Positions 32,165-42,279 of a stretch of DNA of 64,000 nt are shown here, one piece after another. The DNA comes from Nocardioides sp. B-3 (GTDB lineage: Bacteria; Actinomycetota; Actinomycetes; Propionibacteriales; Nocardioidaceae): NCBI RefSeq assembly GCF_024703895.1, contig NZ_CP087968.1:3968001-4032000 (forward strand). The letters run 5' to 3'. Position 1 is the stretch's first letter. Every line of letters begins with the position of its first letter. The translations under genes and the position numbers were made by a program. The notes beneath the pieces are model-generated. The model searched no databases. It was not told where the DNA came from and saw only the letters and a list, made by a program, of their open reading frames with translations.

Positions 32165-33337
32165 CTGTGACCAACCGAACCTGTCCCTCCTGCGGCACCG
32201 TCGCGGAAGGCGAGTCCAACTTCTGCGAGGAGTGCGGCGCAGCACTCTCCGCAGGACCCGCGGCCTCCGACGCGCCCAAGGTGCTGATCACGGAGCCCGC
32301 CCCGGCCGAGCCCAGCCCGATGGACGACCTCGGCAGCGGCCCCATCTCGCGCGCGACCAGCCAGACCTCGGCGCCGCCCGCGGCTCCGACCGCGATCCCG
32401 GCGTGCGCGAGCTGCGGCGGCACCGTGGGACCCGACGGCTACTGCGAGCAGTGCGGCGTCAAGGCCCTCAGCCCGCGCGACCACTTCCGCGAGCAGGCCG
32501 CCCCGTGGGTGGCCGGGGTGTGCGACAAGGGCATCCGCCACCACCGCAACGAGGACGCGATGGCAATGGTCGCCAGCGCCGATGGCGCAGCCGCCGACCG
32601 GCGGGCCGTGCTGATCGTGCTCGACGGTGTGTCCAACACCGACGACTCGCAGGTCGGTTCGCTGGCCGGCGCGCAGGCGGCCCTCGACGCACTGCGGGTG
32701 CCGTTGCCGCGCGGGATGGGGACCCCCGACGGCGTGCTCGCCGCCGTCACCCGCGCCATGTCCGAGGCCGTGAAGGCGGCCAACGCCGGGGTCGTCTCCG
32801 CCGCTCCGGCCGACGCGAAGAACCCCGCCTCCGCGACCTACTGCGCGGCCGTGCTCGAGGGCGAGACGCTCACCTACGCCAATGTCGGCGACTCGCGGAT
32901 CTACTGGCTGCCAGACGGAGAGCCCGGCGTGCAGCTCAGCGTCGACGACTCGGCGGCCCGAGGACCAGATGGAGGCCGGGGTGCCGCGCGAGGTGGCCGA
33001 GACCTCGGCGCAGGCGCACGCCATCACCAAGTGGCTCGGGCGCGACAGCGAGGACCACACCCCGCGCGTCGGCCAGCTGGAGCTCGCCACCCCGGGCTGG
33101 CTGCTCGTCTGCTCCGACGGGTTGTGGAACTACGCCTCCGAGCCTGCAGCGCTGGCCACGCAGATCGCGACCGCGGCGCAGACCGATCCCGCCGCGCTCG
33201 CCCTCGCGCTCACCGACTTCGCCAACGGGTGCGGCGGCCGGGACAACATCACCACCGTGCTGGCCCGCGTCGAACGCGTCACCACCGTGCAGAATGCCGA
33301 TCAGACACCGACCACGAAGGAGCAGCCACATGGCTGA
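32161..33337 (+). CDS. PP2C-family Ser/Thr phosphatase with zinc ribbons (one frameshift)
   Basis: About 391 residues. Two zinc ribbons precede the enzyme: CPSCGTVAEGESNFCEECG (about 9-27) and CASCGGTVGPDGYCEQCG (about 82-99). The metal-dependent phosphatase domain follows with RHHRNEDAMAMV, VLIVLDGVSNTDDS (metal Asp and Gly), YANVGDSRIYWLPDGE, VCSDGLWNYA and GCGGRDNITTVLARV. All PP2C metal Asp positions are present. A shift near 32960 lies before QMEAGVPREVAETSAQAHAI. The GTG start overlaps the PknG stop (GTGA), so kinase and phosphatase are translationally coupled; it is the natural candidate to reverse PknG phosphorylation. The stop overlaps the VWA gene by eight bases. Confidence 0.93.
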
Positions 33338-34609
33338 GTTCGCCGCCACCGTCTACCAGAACGAGTTCCTGCCGGACGGCGGGACCGACGTCAACGCGAT
33401 CGTCACCGTCACCTGCACCGGAGCGGGCACGGCCGGCCAGACCGGCTCGGGCGCGGTCGGGGAGATCATCATCGTCGACACGTCCGGCTCGATGGGCTAC
33501 GAGACGATGGAGGCGGCCAAGGACGGCGCCCGGGCGGCGCTGGCAGAGATCCTCGACGGCACCCGCTTCGCGGTGATCGCCGGCACCGAGGGCGCCACCC
33601 CGGTCTTCCCGCCCGTGCAGTCCGGCCCGGCGCTGGCCGTGATGGACGCGTCGAGCCGCGAGCAGGCCTCCGCGGCCATCTCCAGCTTCCGCGCTTCGGG
33701 CGGTACGGCGATCGGTTCCCGGCTCGACCCGGCCGGCACCGTCTTCGCGTCAGTCCCCGAGGTCACCCAGCGCCACGCGATCCTCCTCACGGACGGCGAG
33801 AACGGCGAGCAGCCGAAGGTGCTGGACGACGCGATCAAGCGAGCCACCGGCTACTTCCAGTGCGACTGCCGCGGCGCCGGCACCGACTGGAAGGTCGAGG
33901 AGCTCCGCCGCATCGCCACCGCGCTGCTCGGCACCGTCGACATCATCCCGTCGCCCGCGGAGATGCGGGAGCAGTTCAAGGCGATGATGCAGACCGCGAT
34001 GGCTCGCGGCGTCGCCGACGCCCAGCTGCGCGTGTGGGCCCCGCAAGGCGCCCGGGTGATGTTCGTCCGTCAGGTCGCGCCGACCGTGGAGGACCTCACC
34101 GATCGTCGCGTCGAGGTCAACGCGCTCACCGGCGGCTATCCCACCGGCGCATGGGGCGACGAGTCGCGTGACTACCACGTCGCCGTACGCCTCCCGGCGA
34201 AGGCGGTCGGCCGGAGCAGCTCGCCGCGCGGGTGCAGGTCGCCATCGGCGCCGACGTCGCGGCCCGGGGCCCGGTGAAGGCCACGTGGTCCAACGACTCC
34301 GAGCTGACCGCCAAGATCGACAAGCAGGTCGCGCACTACACCGGGCAGACCGAGCTCGCCTCGATGATCCAGGAGGGGCTCGCCGCCAAGGCGGCCGGTG
34401 ACGACGCCACCGCGACCACCAAGCTCGGCCGGGCCGTCCAGCTCGCCGCCGAGACCGGCAACGAGGAGGCGACCACGCGACTGAAGAAGGTCGTCGACGT
34501 GGATGACGAGAAGGAAGGGACCGTCCGCCTGAAGAAGTCCGTCGACAAGGCCGACGAGATGGCGCTCGACACCGCTTCCACCAAGACGTCGAGGATCAAG
34601 AAGTCATGA
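33330..34609 (+). CDS. VWA-domain protein with Thr/Lys repeat tail (one frameshift)
   Basis: About 426 residues, soluble. The start MAEFAATVYQNEFLPDGGTD leads into a von Willebrand A domain with a perfect MIDAS motif (EIIIVDTSGSMGYETMEAAK), the second metal Thr in SGGTAIGSRLDP and HAILLTDGENGEQ. A shift near 34210 joins VAVRLPAKAVG to EQLAARVQVAIGADVAARGP. The last 60 residues are peculiar: a TPR-like segment (DDATATTKLGRAVQLAAETG), then three related patches TTRLKKVVDVDDE, GTVRLKKSVDKAD and KTSRIKKS. Thr next to R-L-K-K could be phosphorylated and read by the FHA protein encoded next; this is inference. The ATG overlaps the PP2C gene and the stop overlaps the FHA gene. Confidence 0.9.
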
Positions 34610-35286
34610 AGTGTCCTGCCGGCCACGACTCGACGGCGTCCGACTACTGCGACGTCTGCGGGGTGGCGATGCCCGCGGGTGCTTCCCCGGCGACGGCCCC
34701 GCCCGAGCCCGCGGCGCCCGCTGCCACCGAGTGCCCCAGCTGCTCGGCCGCCAACTCGAAGGACGCGCTGTTCTGCGAGGCGTGCGGCTATGACTTCACC
34801 ACCGGCTCGATGCCGCGGCGTGCGGACACACCTCCGGCCGCGCCTGCCGCCGCCGACACCGGCAACATCTCGCCGGCCCTGTCGACCGGGTGGGTGGCGG
34901 AGGTCTGGATCGACCCGGACTGGTATGCCGACCGGGGAGGCACCGACCAGCTGCCCTCCCCCGGCCTCCCCGACGTCGTGCCGCTCAAGAACACGTCGAT
35001 CCTGATCGGTCGCGCGTCCAAGAGCCGCAACATCACCCCCGACATCGACCTCAGCTCCGACACCGGCATCAGCCGTCGGCACGCCCAGCTGACCACCGAC
35101 GGCAGCCGTTGGTGGGTCGAGGACCTCGGCTCGTCCAACGGCACCTACGTCGGCGGCGCGGTCGACGCCCTGCCCAAGACCCCGGTGGCCGCCGGGCAGA
35201 AGCAGGAAGTGAAGACCGGCGACCGGATCTACCTCGGCGCTCGGACGCGGATCGTGGTCCGCAAGGCCGCTCCGGGCGAGGTCTGA
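34606..35286 (+). CDS. FHA-domain protein with two N-terminal zinc ribbons
   Basis: Intact, 226 residues. Two zinc ribbons open the protein: CPAGHDSTASDYCDVCG (3-19) and CPSCSAANSKDALFCEACG (about 44-62). After an Ala/Pro linker comes GWVAEVWIDPDWYADRGG and an FHA phosphothreonine-binding domain with TSILIGRASKSR, DTGISRRHAQLTTDGSRWWV and EDLGSSNGTYVGG, which holds the G-R, S-x-x-H and S-S-N-G-T contacts for phosphothreonine. The domain resembles GarA, the FHA protein that PknG phosphorylates in mycobacteria, but GarA has no zinc ribbons. Candidate ligands are phosphorylated PknG itself or the Thr-rich tail of the VWA protein. It overlaps the VWA gene by ATGA. Confidence 0.93.
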   Translation: MKCPAGHDSTASDYCDVCGVAMPAGASPATAPPEPAAPAATECPSCSAANSKDALFCEACGYDFTTGSMPRRADTPPAAPAAADTGNISPALSTGWVAEVWIDPDWYADRGGTDQLPSPGLPDVVPLKNTSILIGRASKSRNITPDIDLSSDTGISRRHAQLTTDGSRWWVEDLGSSNGTYVGGAVDALPKTPVAAGQKQEVKTGDRIYLGARTRIVVRKAAPGEV

Positions 35287-35290
35287 GCCG

Positions 35291-35869
35291 GTGATCCAGC
35301 CCTTCCGCGTCGGCTTCGTGACCGGCGCGACCCCCGACAAGTGGGCCCGCGCTCGGCGCGAGCGACGCCGTGAGACCCTCCAGCTCGTGCCGATGCTCGA
35401 GTCCGAGCAGGAGGACGGCGTCCGCAGCGGAGACTTCGACATGGCGCTCGTCCGGCTGCCCGTCAACCGCGACGGGCTGCACTGCATCACCCTGTACGAC
35501 GAGGTGCCGGTCGTCGTCGCCGGCGCCGAGCATTTCGTCGCGGCTGCGGACGAGGTGGCGCTCGCAGACCTCGCCGACGAGCAGCTCGTCCGTCCGCACG
35601 CCAGCGGCTGGACCCCGTCCGCCTTCCAGATGGACTGGCCGCCGATGTCCGAGAAGGACGCCATCGAGACCGTGGCCGCCGGCACCGGCGTCGTCATCCT
35701 GCCGATGTCGATCGCCCGGCTGCACCAGCGCAAGGACATCGTCCAGCGCCCGGTCACCGACCTCGATCCGACGCAGATCGCACTGGTCTGGCTGCTCGAT
35801 CGCGACGCCGAGGACACCCAGACCTTCGTCGGTGTGGTCCGCGGCCGATCCGTCCGGAGCTCGCGCTAG
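35291..35869 (+). CDS. LysR-type substrate-binding domain protein without DNA-binding domain
   Basis: Intact, 192 residues. It starts VIQPFRVGFVTGATPDKWAR, where the effector-binding half of a LysR regulator would begin. It continues VRSGDFDMALVRLPVNRDGL, ITLYDEVPVVVAGAEHFVAA, VAAGTGVVILPMSIARLHQR and DLDPTQIALVWLLDRDAEDT, the standard order of that periplasmic-binding-like fold. The N-terminal helix-turn-helix is absent; the GTG start is 4 bases after the FHA stop, and no HTH-coding frame precedes it. Free-standing domains of this kind are known in actinobacteria. In this operon it may sense a small molecule for the kinase module. It meets the minus-strand nucleosidase gene tail to tail, sharing the CTAG of both stops. 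Confidence 0.85.
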   Translation: MIQPFRVGFVTGATPDKWARARRERRRETLQLVPMLESEQEDGVRSGDFDMALVRLPVNRDGLHCITLYDEVPVVVAGAEHFVAAADEVALADLADEQLVRPHASGWTPSAFQMDWPPMSEKDAIETVAAGTGVVILPMSIARLHQRKDIVQRPVTDLDPTQIALVWLLDRDAEDTQTFVGVVRGRSVRSSR

Positions 35870-36407
35870 CAGTTCTCGCGCAGCCACGCGCCGAGCTCGA
35901 CCGCGCTGGCCTCGATCGCGGCCGGCCAGTCCATCGCCGACTCGTCGGCCGAGTCGGACACGTGCTTGACGAGTCGGACGGGCACGCCGAACTGCTGCGC
36001 GGCCCATGCGACGGCGTAGCCCTCCATGTCGACCCAGGTGCGCCTGCTTCGCGAGTCGCGCGCACGAGCGGGTCGGTGACGAAGGTGTCGCCGGTGGCCG
36101 GGACGATGTCGGAGTCGCCCACGGAGAGGCGCTCGCGGACGTCGTACCCCAAGGACCTCAACATGTCCGCGCTGATGTCGTGGTTGAGCACGACGCCGGG
36201 TTCGTGCAGCCCGACGACGTCGTCGCGCAGTGATCCCGCGGTGCCGATGTTGATCACGACGAGCCCCTCGAGCGTGGACTGCGCGGCCAGTGCGCGGGCG
36301 GTGGCGACGCCCGCCGCGGTCTTGCCCATACCCGTGATGACCAGCGGAAACGACGACGGGACATGGGCTGCTTCGGCGGCCGTGGCGGCCACGACGAGGG
36401 TCTGCAC
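35866..36407 (-). CDS. nucleosidase/nucleoside phosphorylase family (MTA/SAH type) protein (one frameshift)
   Basis: About 180 residues of the PNP/UDP phosphorylase fold, short for the family. It begins MQTLVVAATAAEAAHVPSSF and has the phosphate/ribose segments LVITGMGKTAAGVATARALA and VVINIGTAGSLRDDVVGLHE, then DIVPATGDTFVTDPLV. After a lost base near 36040 it continues WVDMEGYAVAWAAQQFGVPV (the catalytic M-E-G purine site) and VRLVKHVSDSADESAMDW, ending WLRENC. The M-E-G and distal D-S-A-D motifs are as in MTA/SAH nucleosidases and futalosine hydrolases, so it likely cleaves the N-glycosidic bond of a purine nucleoside. It is divergent from the BCCT transporter gene. Confidence 0.85.
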
Positions 36408-36431
36408 GCGGTCACGCTAGCGGGTCGGGAG

Positions 36432-36462
36432 TTGACGGACACTGGTCCAGACCACCTAGGGT
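36432..36462 (+). promoter_or_regulatory. candidate promoter of the BCCT gene
   Basis: TTGACG (36432-36437) and TAGGGT (36457-36462) are spaced by 19 bases, near to the actinobacterial housekeeping consensus. A start about 7 bases on would give a leader of roughly 45 bases before the GTG at 36516. Confidence 0.45.
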
Positions 36463-36504
36463 CGAACGGTTGCCCCTTTCAACCAACTCACCCCCTCGGG
36501 AGGT

Positions 36505-36520
36505 GTCACGACCTCGTGAC
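36505..36520 (+). promoter_or_regulatory. palindrome over the BCCT start codon
   Basis: GTCACGA-CC-TCGTGAC is a perfect 7-bp inverted repeat with a 2-base centre and contains the GTG start (36516-36518). As RNA its stem would pair the start codon; as DNA it is a dyad for a repressor. It follows GGGAGGT, the likely ribosome site. Confidence 0.4.
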
Positions 36521-38293
36521 CCGGGCTCCGCCGCACGATCACAAGCACCACGACCACCCGATCACGGACGCGATCAAGACCCCGACCGACACCGTGATCC
36601 CGCACCCCGCGCTCGATGTCGAACCGCCCGCTGAGTCGGCACGACCACAGGTCATCGACAAGATCGTCTTCAGCGTCACGGCGGTGATCGCGATCGCGTT
36701 CGTCGCCCGGGGGTTCCTCGACACGGCGTCGCTCTCCAGCGCCTCGGGCGATGCCCTGACCGGCACGATGAAGTATCTCGGCTGGCTGTTCGTCCTCTCC
36801 GCCTCGGGCTTCGTGGTGTTCGCGCTCTGGCTCGCGCTCGGCAAGTACGGCAACATCCCGCTCGGTCGCGACGACGACGAGCCGGAGTTCTCCACCACCT
36901 CGTGGGTGGCGATGATGTTCTCCGCCGGCATGGGCATCGGACTGATGTTCTACGGCGTCAACGAGCCGCTCACGTTCTTCGCCGACACGGCCGGCTTCGC
37001 GCCGCCCGGCACCGAGGGGCTCTCCGATCCCCAGCGCGCCGAGTCCGCCATGGCGCACACCCTCTTCCACTGGACCCTGCACCCGTGGGCGATCTATGCC
37101 GTCGTCGGTCTCAGCGATCGCGTACGGCGTCTACCGCAAGGGTCGCCTGCAGCTGATCAGCGCCGCGTTCGAGCCCCTGCTGGGCCGGCACGCCCACGGG
37201 CCCGCGGGCAAGGTGATCGACATCCCGGCGATCTTCGCGACCCTCTTCGGGTCCGCTGCCTCGCTCGGTCTCGGCGCGATCCAGATCGCGTCCGGCCTCG
37301 AGATCGTCGGCGGCATCGGCACTGTCGGCAACGGCGTCCTCGTCGGGATCATCGCGGTCCTGACAGTGTGCTTCGTGCTGTCCGCCGTGTCCGGGGTGGC
37401 CAAGGGCATCCAGTGGCTCTCCAACATCAACATGGTGCTGGCGCTCTCGCTGGCGGCCTTCGTGTTCGTCGTGGGTCCGACGATGTTCATCCTCAACCTC
37501 GGTGCCGAGCTCGATCGCGTCGTACGCACGAGAGCTCCCCACGATGGCGGGACGCACCAACGCCGAGGGCGAGGAGGCGGCCGCGTGGCTGAGCAGCTAC
37601 ACGGTCTTCTACTGGGCCCGGTGGATCAGCTGGACCCCGTTCGTCGGCATGTTCATCGCGCGCATCTCGCGCGGTCGCACGATCCGTCAGTTCGTCACTG
37701 GCGTGCTGCTGGTGCCCTCGCTGGTCAGCCTGATGTGGTTCGCCATCTTCGGTGGCTCCACGATCAAGCTGCAGATGGACGGCACCGACATCTACGGCGC
37801 CGGCGGCGTCGAGGGTCAGCTCTTCACGATGCTCGACCAGTTCCCGCTGGCGACCGTCGCGAGCGTCGTGGTGATGGTGCTGGTCGCGATCTTCTTCGTG
37901 TCCGGGGCCGACGCCGCATCCATCGTGATGGGGTCGCTGTCGTCCAACGGCGCGATCGAGCCGAAGAAGTTCCCGGTGATCTTCTGGGGCTGCGCCACCG
38001 GCGGCGTGGCCGCGGTGATGCTGCTCGTCGGTGGTGACACCGCGCTCGACGGGCTCAAGACGATCACCATCGTGGCGGCGGTGCCGTTCGTGCTGGTGAT
38101 GATCGGGCTGTGCGTCGCGCTGGTGCGCGATCTCAGCACCGACTCGATGATCGTGCGTACGCGTTATGCCCGCGAGGCAGTGCACGACGCCGTGATCGCC
38201 GGGGTCACCGAGCACGGTGACGACTTCCGGCTCACGGTCGAGGAGGAGCCGGCCTCGGAGCCGGCCTCGGAGCCGTACGACTCGAAGGATTGA
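36516..38293 (+). CDS. BCCT family betaine/choline/carnitine transporter (two frameshifts)
   Basis: About 592 residues, twelve membrane helices, sodium- or proton-coupled uptake of quaternary ammonium osmolytes. After a His-rich cytoplasmic start ([16 protein letters not shown]) come [20 protein letters not shown] and [20 protein letters not shown], followed by [10 protein letters not shown] and [16 protein letters not shown] (conserved Trp residues). After a shift near 37120 the chain reads [20 protein letters not shown] and [18 protein letters not shown]. After one near 37520 it has [20 protein letters not shown] with the W-x-x-W substrate site, and [19 protein letters not shown]. The tail has a direct repeat coding [13 protein letters not shown] 36516 follows GGGAGGT. 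Substrate (betaine, choline or other) is not determinable. Confidence 0.93.
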
Positions 38294-38298
38294 CCGAC

Positions 38299-39749
<1,451 letters not shown>

Positions 39750-39758
39750 CCGGCGAAT

Positions 39759-40376
39759 CTACGCCGCAGGCAAGCGGCGCGGGCGCAGGCCGACGTCGCG
39801 CAGCTCGAGCTCGGCCAGCCGCGTCACCACGACCGGGTCCCGTCGTCGCCAGTCCCCCGCCGGGTCGTCGCTGACCTTCGCCAGCACTCGCATCGGCTGG
39901 TTCGTCAGCGCCCGCAGCGCGAAGAGGTCGAGGTCGTGCCCGGAGTCGATGAACTTCACGCCCGCAGTCGCCTCCCGGATGAATCTCAGCCGGCCGGGCA
40001 CGTAGAACGCCATCACGACCGGGATCGGGATCAGGGCGATCGACAGCCCCAGCACGAACGCCAGCTTCTCCACCGCCGCCACCGACGACCGGCCGGCCGC
40101 GGCGAGCCCGTCGGAGGCATCCGCTGCCTTGTCGAAGGGCGTCGCGACGTCGTCGCCGATGAGGGGTACGTCGTCGAGCCGGCCACCGGCGTCACGCAGC
40201 TGTCCCGCCATGGCGGACGCCGACTCGTCGGTCTGCCGACCGGGCGCGGCCAGCGCCATCGTGCCGTCGTGGACGACCAGCCCGATCCACACCCACATCA
40301 CGAGCCGGGCGACGAAGGTCAGGTCCGCCACGATCTGGAAGGTGCGACGACGAGCCGTATCGGCGTAGAGCTTCAT
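39759..40376 (-). CDS. hypothetical membrane protein
   Basis: Intact, 205 residues, no recognised family. Two hydrophobic helices (VADLTFVARLVMWVWIGLVV at about 16-35, and EKLAFVLGLSIALIPIPVVM further on) flank a hydrophilic loop of about 70 residues that should be outside the membrane (GRQTDESASAMAGQLRDAGG, DVPLIGDDVATPFDKAADAS). The C-terminal 70 residues are cytoplasmic and basic (RFIREATAGVKFIDSGHDLD, RALTNQPMRVLAKVSDDPAG), ending RPRRLPAA. The gene lies between guaB1 and the decarboxylase on the same strand with short gaps (9 and 4 bases), so the three may be one transcript. No enzymatic motif is visible. Confidence 0.8.
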   Translation of the reverse strand: MKLYADTARRRTFQIVADLTFVARLVMWVWIGLVVHDGTMALAAPGRQTDESASAMAGQLRDAGGRLDDVPLIGDDVATPFDKAADASDGLAAAGRSSVAAVEKLAFVLGLSIALIPIPVVMAFYVPGRLRFIREATAGVKFIDSGHDLDLFALRALTNQPMRVLAKVSDDPAGDWRRRDPVVVTRLAELELRDVGLRPRRLPAA

Positions 40377-40380
40377 GCGT

Positions 40381-41816
40381 TCATAGTGCCCGCTGGAGCT
40401 CAGCCCGGGTCGTGTCGATGTCCGCGCGTCGTGCGCCAGCTGCCCACGGCCGGGCGCATCGCGGCCCGCCCCTCGACCACGGTGTGGCTCAGGTAGGCGA
40501 CCCCACTGGCGTTCAGGGCATGCATCGCCGACAGGGTCTGCTCGTCTCCCCCGACGTGCCGGAAGACGACCGGGCTCAGCGATCTCGCCGTCACGAGCTC
40601 GAGCCGCTCGTCGTCGGCGACCAGCTCTTCGACGTACGCCGCGAGGTCGACGCCGTCACGGATGTGGGCGCGGAGTCCCTCGAGCCCGTAGGTGCGCAGC
40701 ACCGCCCAGAGCTTCATCGCCCGGAAGCGGCGGCCGAGCTGCGGGTGCCAGTCGCGGTAGTCGACGACCTCGCCCGACTCGGAGGCGGGGTTGCGGAGGT
40801 ACTCGGGGGTGATCGACAAGGCATCCGTCAGCGTCGAGCGGTCCCGCACCCACAGCACGCTGCAGTCGAACGTGGTCAGCAGCCACTTGTGCGGGTTCGT
40901 CACGATCGAGTCGGCGAGGTGCACGCCGCTCAGCAGGCGGTCGCGCAGCTCCGGGCAGACGGCGGCCACGCCCGCCCGGGCGGCGTCGACGTGCAACCAC
41001 GCCCCGACACCGTCGATCGCCTCGGCGATCGCCTGCACGTCGTCGATCGCCCCGGTCGAGGTGGTGCCGACGGCTGCCTGCACGAAGAGCGGCGTCCAGC
41101 CGTCGTCGATGTCGTCGGCGAGCACCAGTTCGAGCTCCCGGACATCCATGGCCCGGGGTGGCGGGATCGACCGCGATCGAGCGCACGCACTCGGCGCCCG
41201 GGCCGGCCATCATCACAGCCTTCATCAGTGACGAGTGCGCCTGCGACGAGGCCGTAGACGGCCCACTTGCGCGACCCGACGCCGGCCTCGCGGGCAGTTC
41301 CGTGGCTGGCGGCGTGGAGGGCCGCGAGCAAGGCCGTGAACGTCGCGGTGGACGCGGTGTCCCGGATGACTCCCCCGCCGCGGCCGTGCTCGAGGAGCCG
41401 GAACTGCTCGGGCAGACCGAGCGCCTGTGCCAGCCAGTCGACGACGACCTGCTCGACCTCGGTGACCGAAGGGCTGGTGGCCCAGATCATCCCTTGTGCG
41501 CCGATGCCGCTCGAGATGAGGTCGCCGAGGATCGCCGCGGGCGACGAGTTGGCCGGAAAGTAGGCGAAGAATCGTGGGTGCTGCCAGTGCGTCAGGCCGG
41601 GCACGACGAGCTCGTCGAGGTCGGCCAACAGTGCGTCGAACGGCTCCCCGACCTCCGGGGGCGACGCCGGCAGCGTGCGGCGTACGGCGCCGGGAGACAC
41701 CGGGACAGCACCGGCAGGTCGTCCGGGCCGGCCCAGTAGTCCGCGATCCAGTCGATCGCCGCGTGACCCTGCCTGCGGAACTCCTCGGGACTCATGTGCG
41801 CCCTGTCATCTGGCAT
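40381..41816 (-). CDS. PLP-dependent decarboxylase, aromatic amino acid/DDC type (three or more frameshifts)
   Basis: About 478 residues, group II decarboxylase fold. The N-terminus MSPEEFRRQGHAAIDWIADY, and after a shift near 41700 LDELVVPGLTHWQHPRFFAY with FPANSSPAAILGDLISSGIG, are those of aromatic-L-amino-acid decarboxylases. Cofactor motifs are GGGVIRDTASTATFTALLAA, LHVDAARAGVAAVCPE (the conserved H-V-D-A-A) and the PLP Lys in DSIVTNPHKWLLTTFDCS. The C-terminal domain has RDWHPQLGRRFRAMKLWAVL. Shifts also occur near 41230-41160 and at 40423; the corrected end is TTRAELQRAL. ATG 41816 or 41795 could start it; I use the former. The product would convert an aromatic amino acid (Tyr, Trp, Phe or DOPA) to its amine; which one cannot be told. 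Confidence 0.88.
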
Positions 41817-41913
41817 GGCCCGAACGTACTGGTCACGGTTGAGCCGGTGTACTCAGGGACGGTCGGGTAGCGCGACAGGTCCGGCGGCACGCGGATCGGG
41901 CGAGGCTTCTGCC

Positions 41914-42204
41914 ATGCCCACCTCACCGAGCACCACCGCCAAGAACACCACCGCCTTTGCCGCCCGGGCCGCGATCTCCTTCGGCGCCGCGTTGTTCGCG
42001 ATGCTGGTCGGCATCTACTTCATGGATGCCGATCCCCGGATCAAGGGCTTCATGGCCCTCGGCACCCTCTACCTCACGACGTCGAGCTTCACGCTCGCCA
42101 AGGTCGTTCGTGACATGCAGGAGGACAGCATGGTCGTCCACCGCCTCGACGCCGCCCGTCTCGACAAGGCCCTCGCGCAGCACGACCCCTTCAAGTCCGC
42201 CTGA
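41914..42204 (+). CDS. YiaA/YiaB-family two-helix membrane protein
   Basis: Intact, 96 residues. The YiaA/B two-helix domain is clear: AAISFGAALFAMLVGIYFMD, then KGFMALGTLYLTTSSFTLAK, then the conserved charged end VVRDMQEDSMVVHRLDAARL. Function unknown; the family consists of small inner-membrane proteins with N- and C-termini in the cytoplasm. It is divergent from the decarboxylase gene by about 97 bases and is followed by a strong terminator, so it is a monocistronic unit. Confidence 0.88.
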   Translation: MPTSPSTTAKNTTAFAARAAISFGAALFAMLVGIYFMDADPRIKGFMALGTLYLTTSSFTLAKVVRDMQEDSMVVHRLDAARLDKALAQHDPFKSA

Positions 42205-42222
42205 CGCCGTACAGAAAGCACC

Positions 42223-42255
42223 GAAGCCCCTCCCGGATGGTCCGGGAGGGGCTTC
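42223..42255. terminator. strong bidirectional terminator hairpin
   Basis: A perfect 15-bp stem, GAAGCCCCTCCCGGA (42223-42237) against TCCGGGAGGGGCTTC (42241-42255), encloses TGG. It extends outward with CACC/GGTG after a bulge. It lies between the stops of the convergent YiaA/B and acyl-CoA dehydrogenase genes. Confidence 0.9.
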
Positions 42256-42279
42256 AGGTGCGTGTACGGCGAACGGCGA

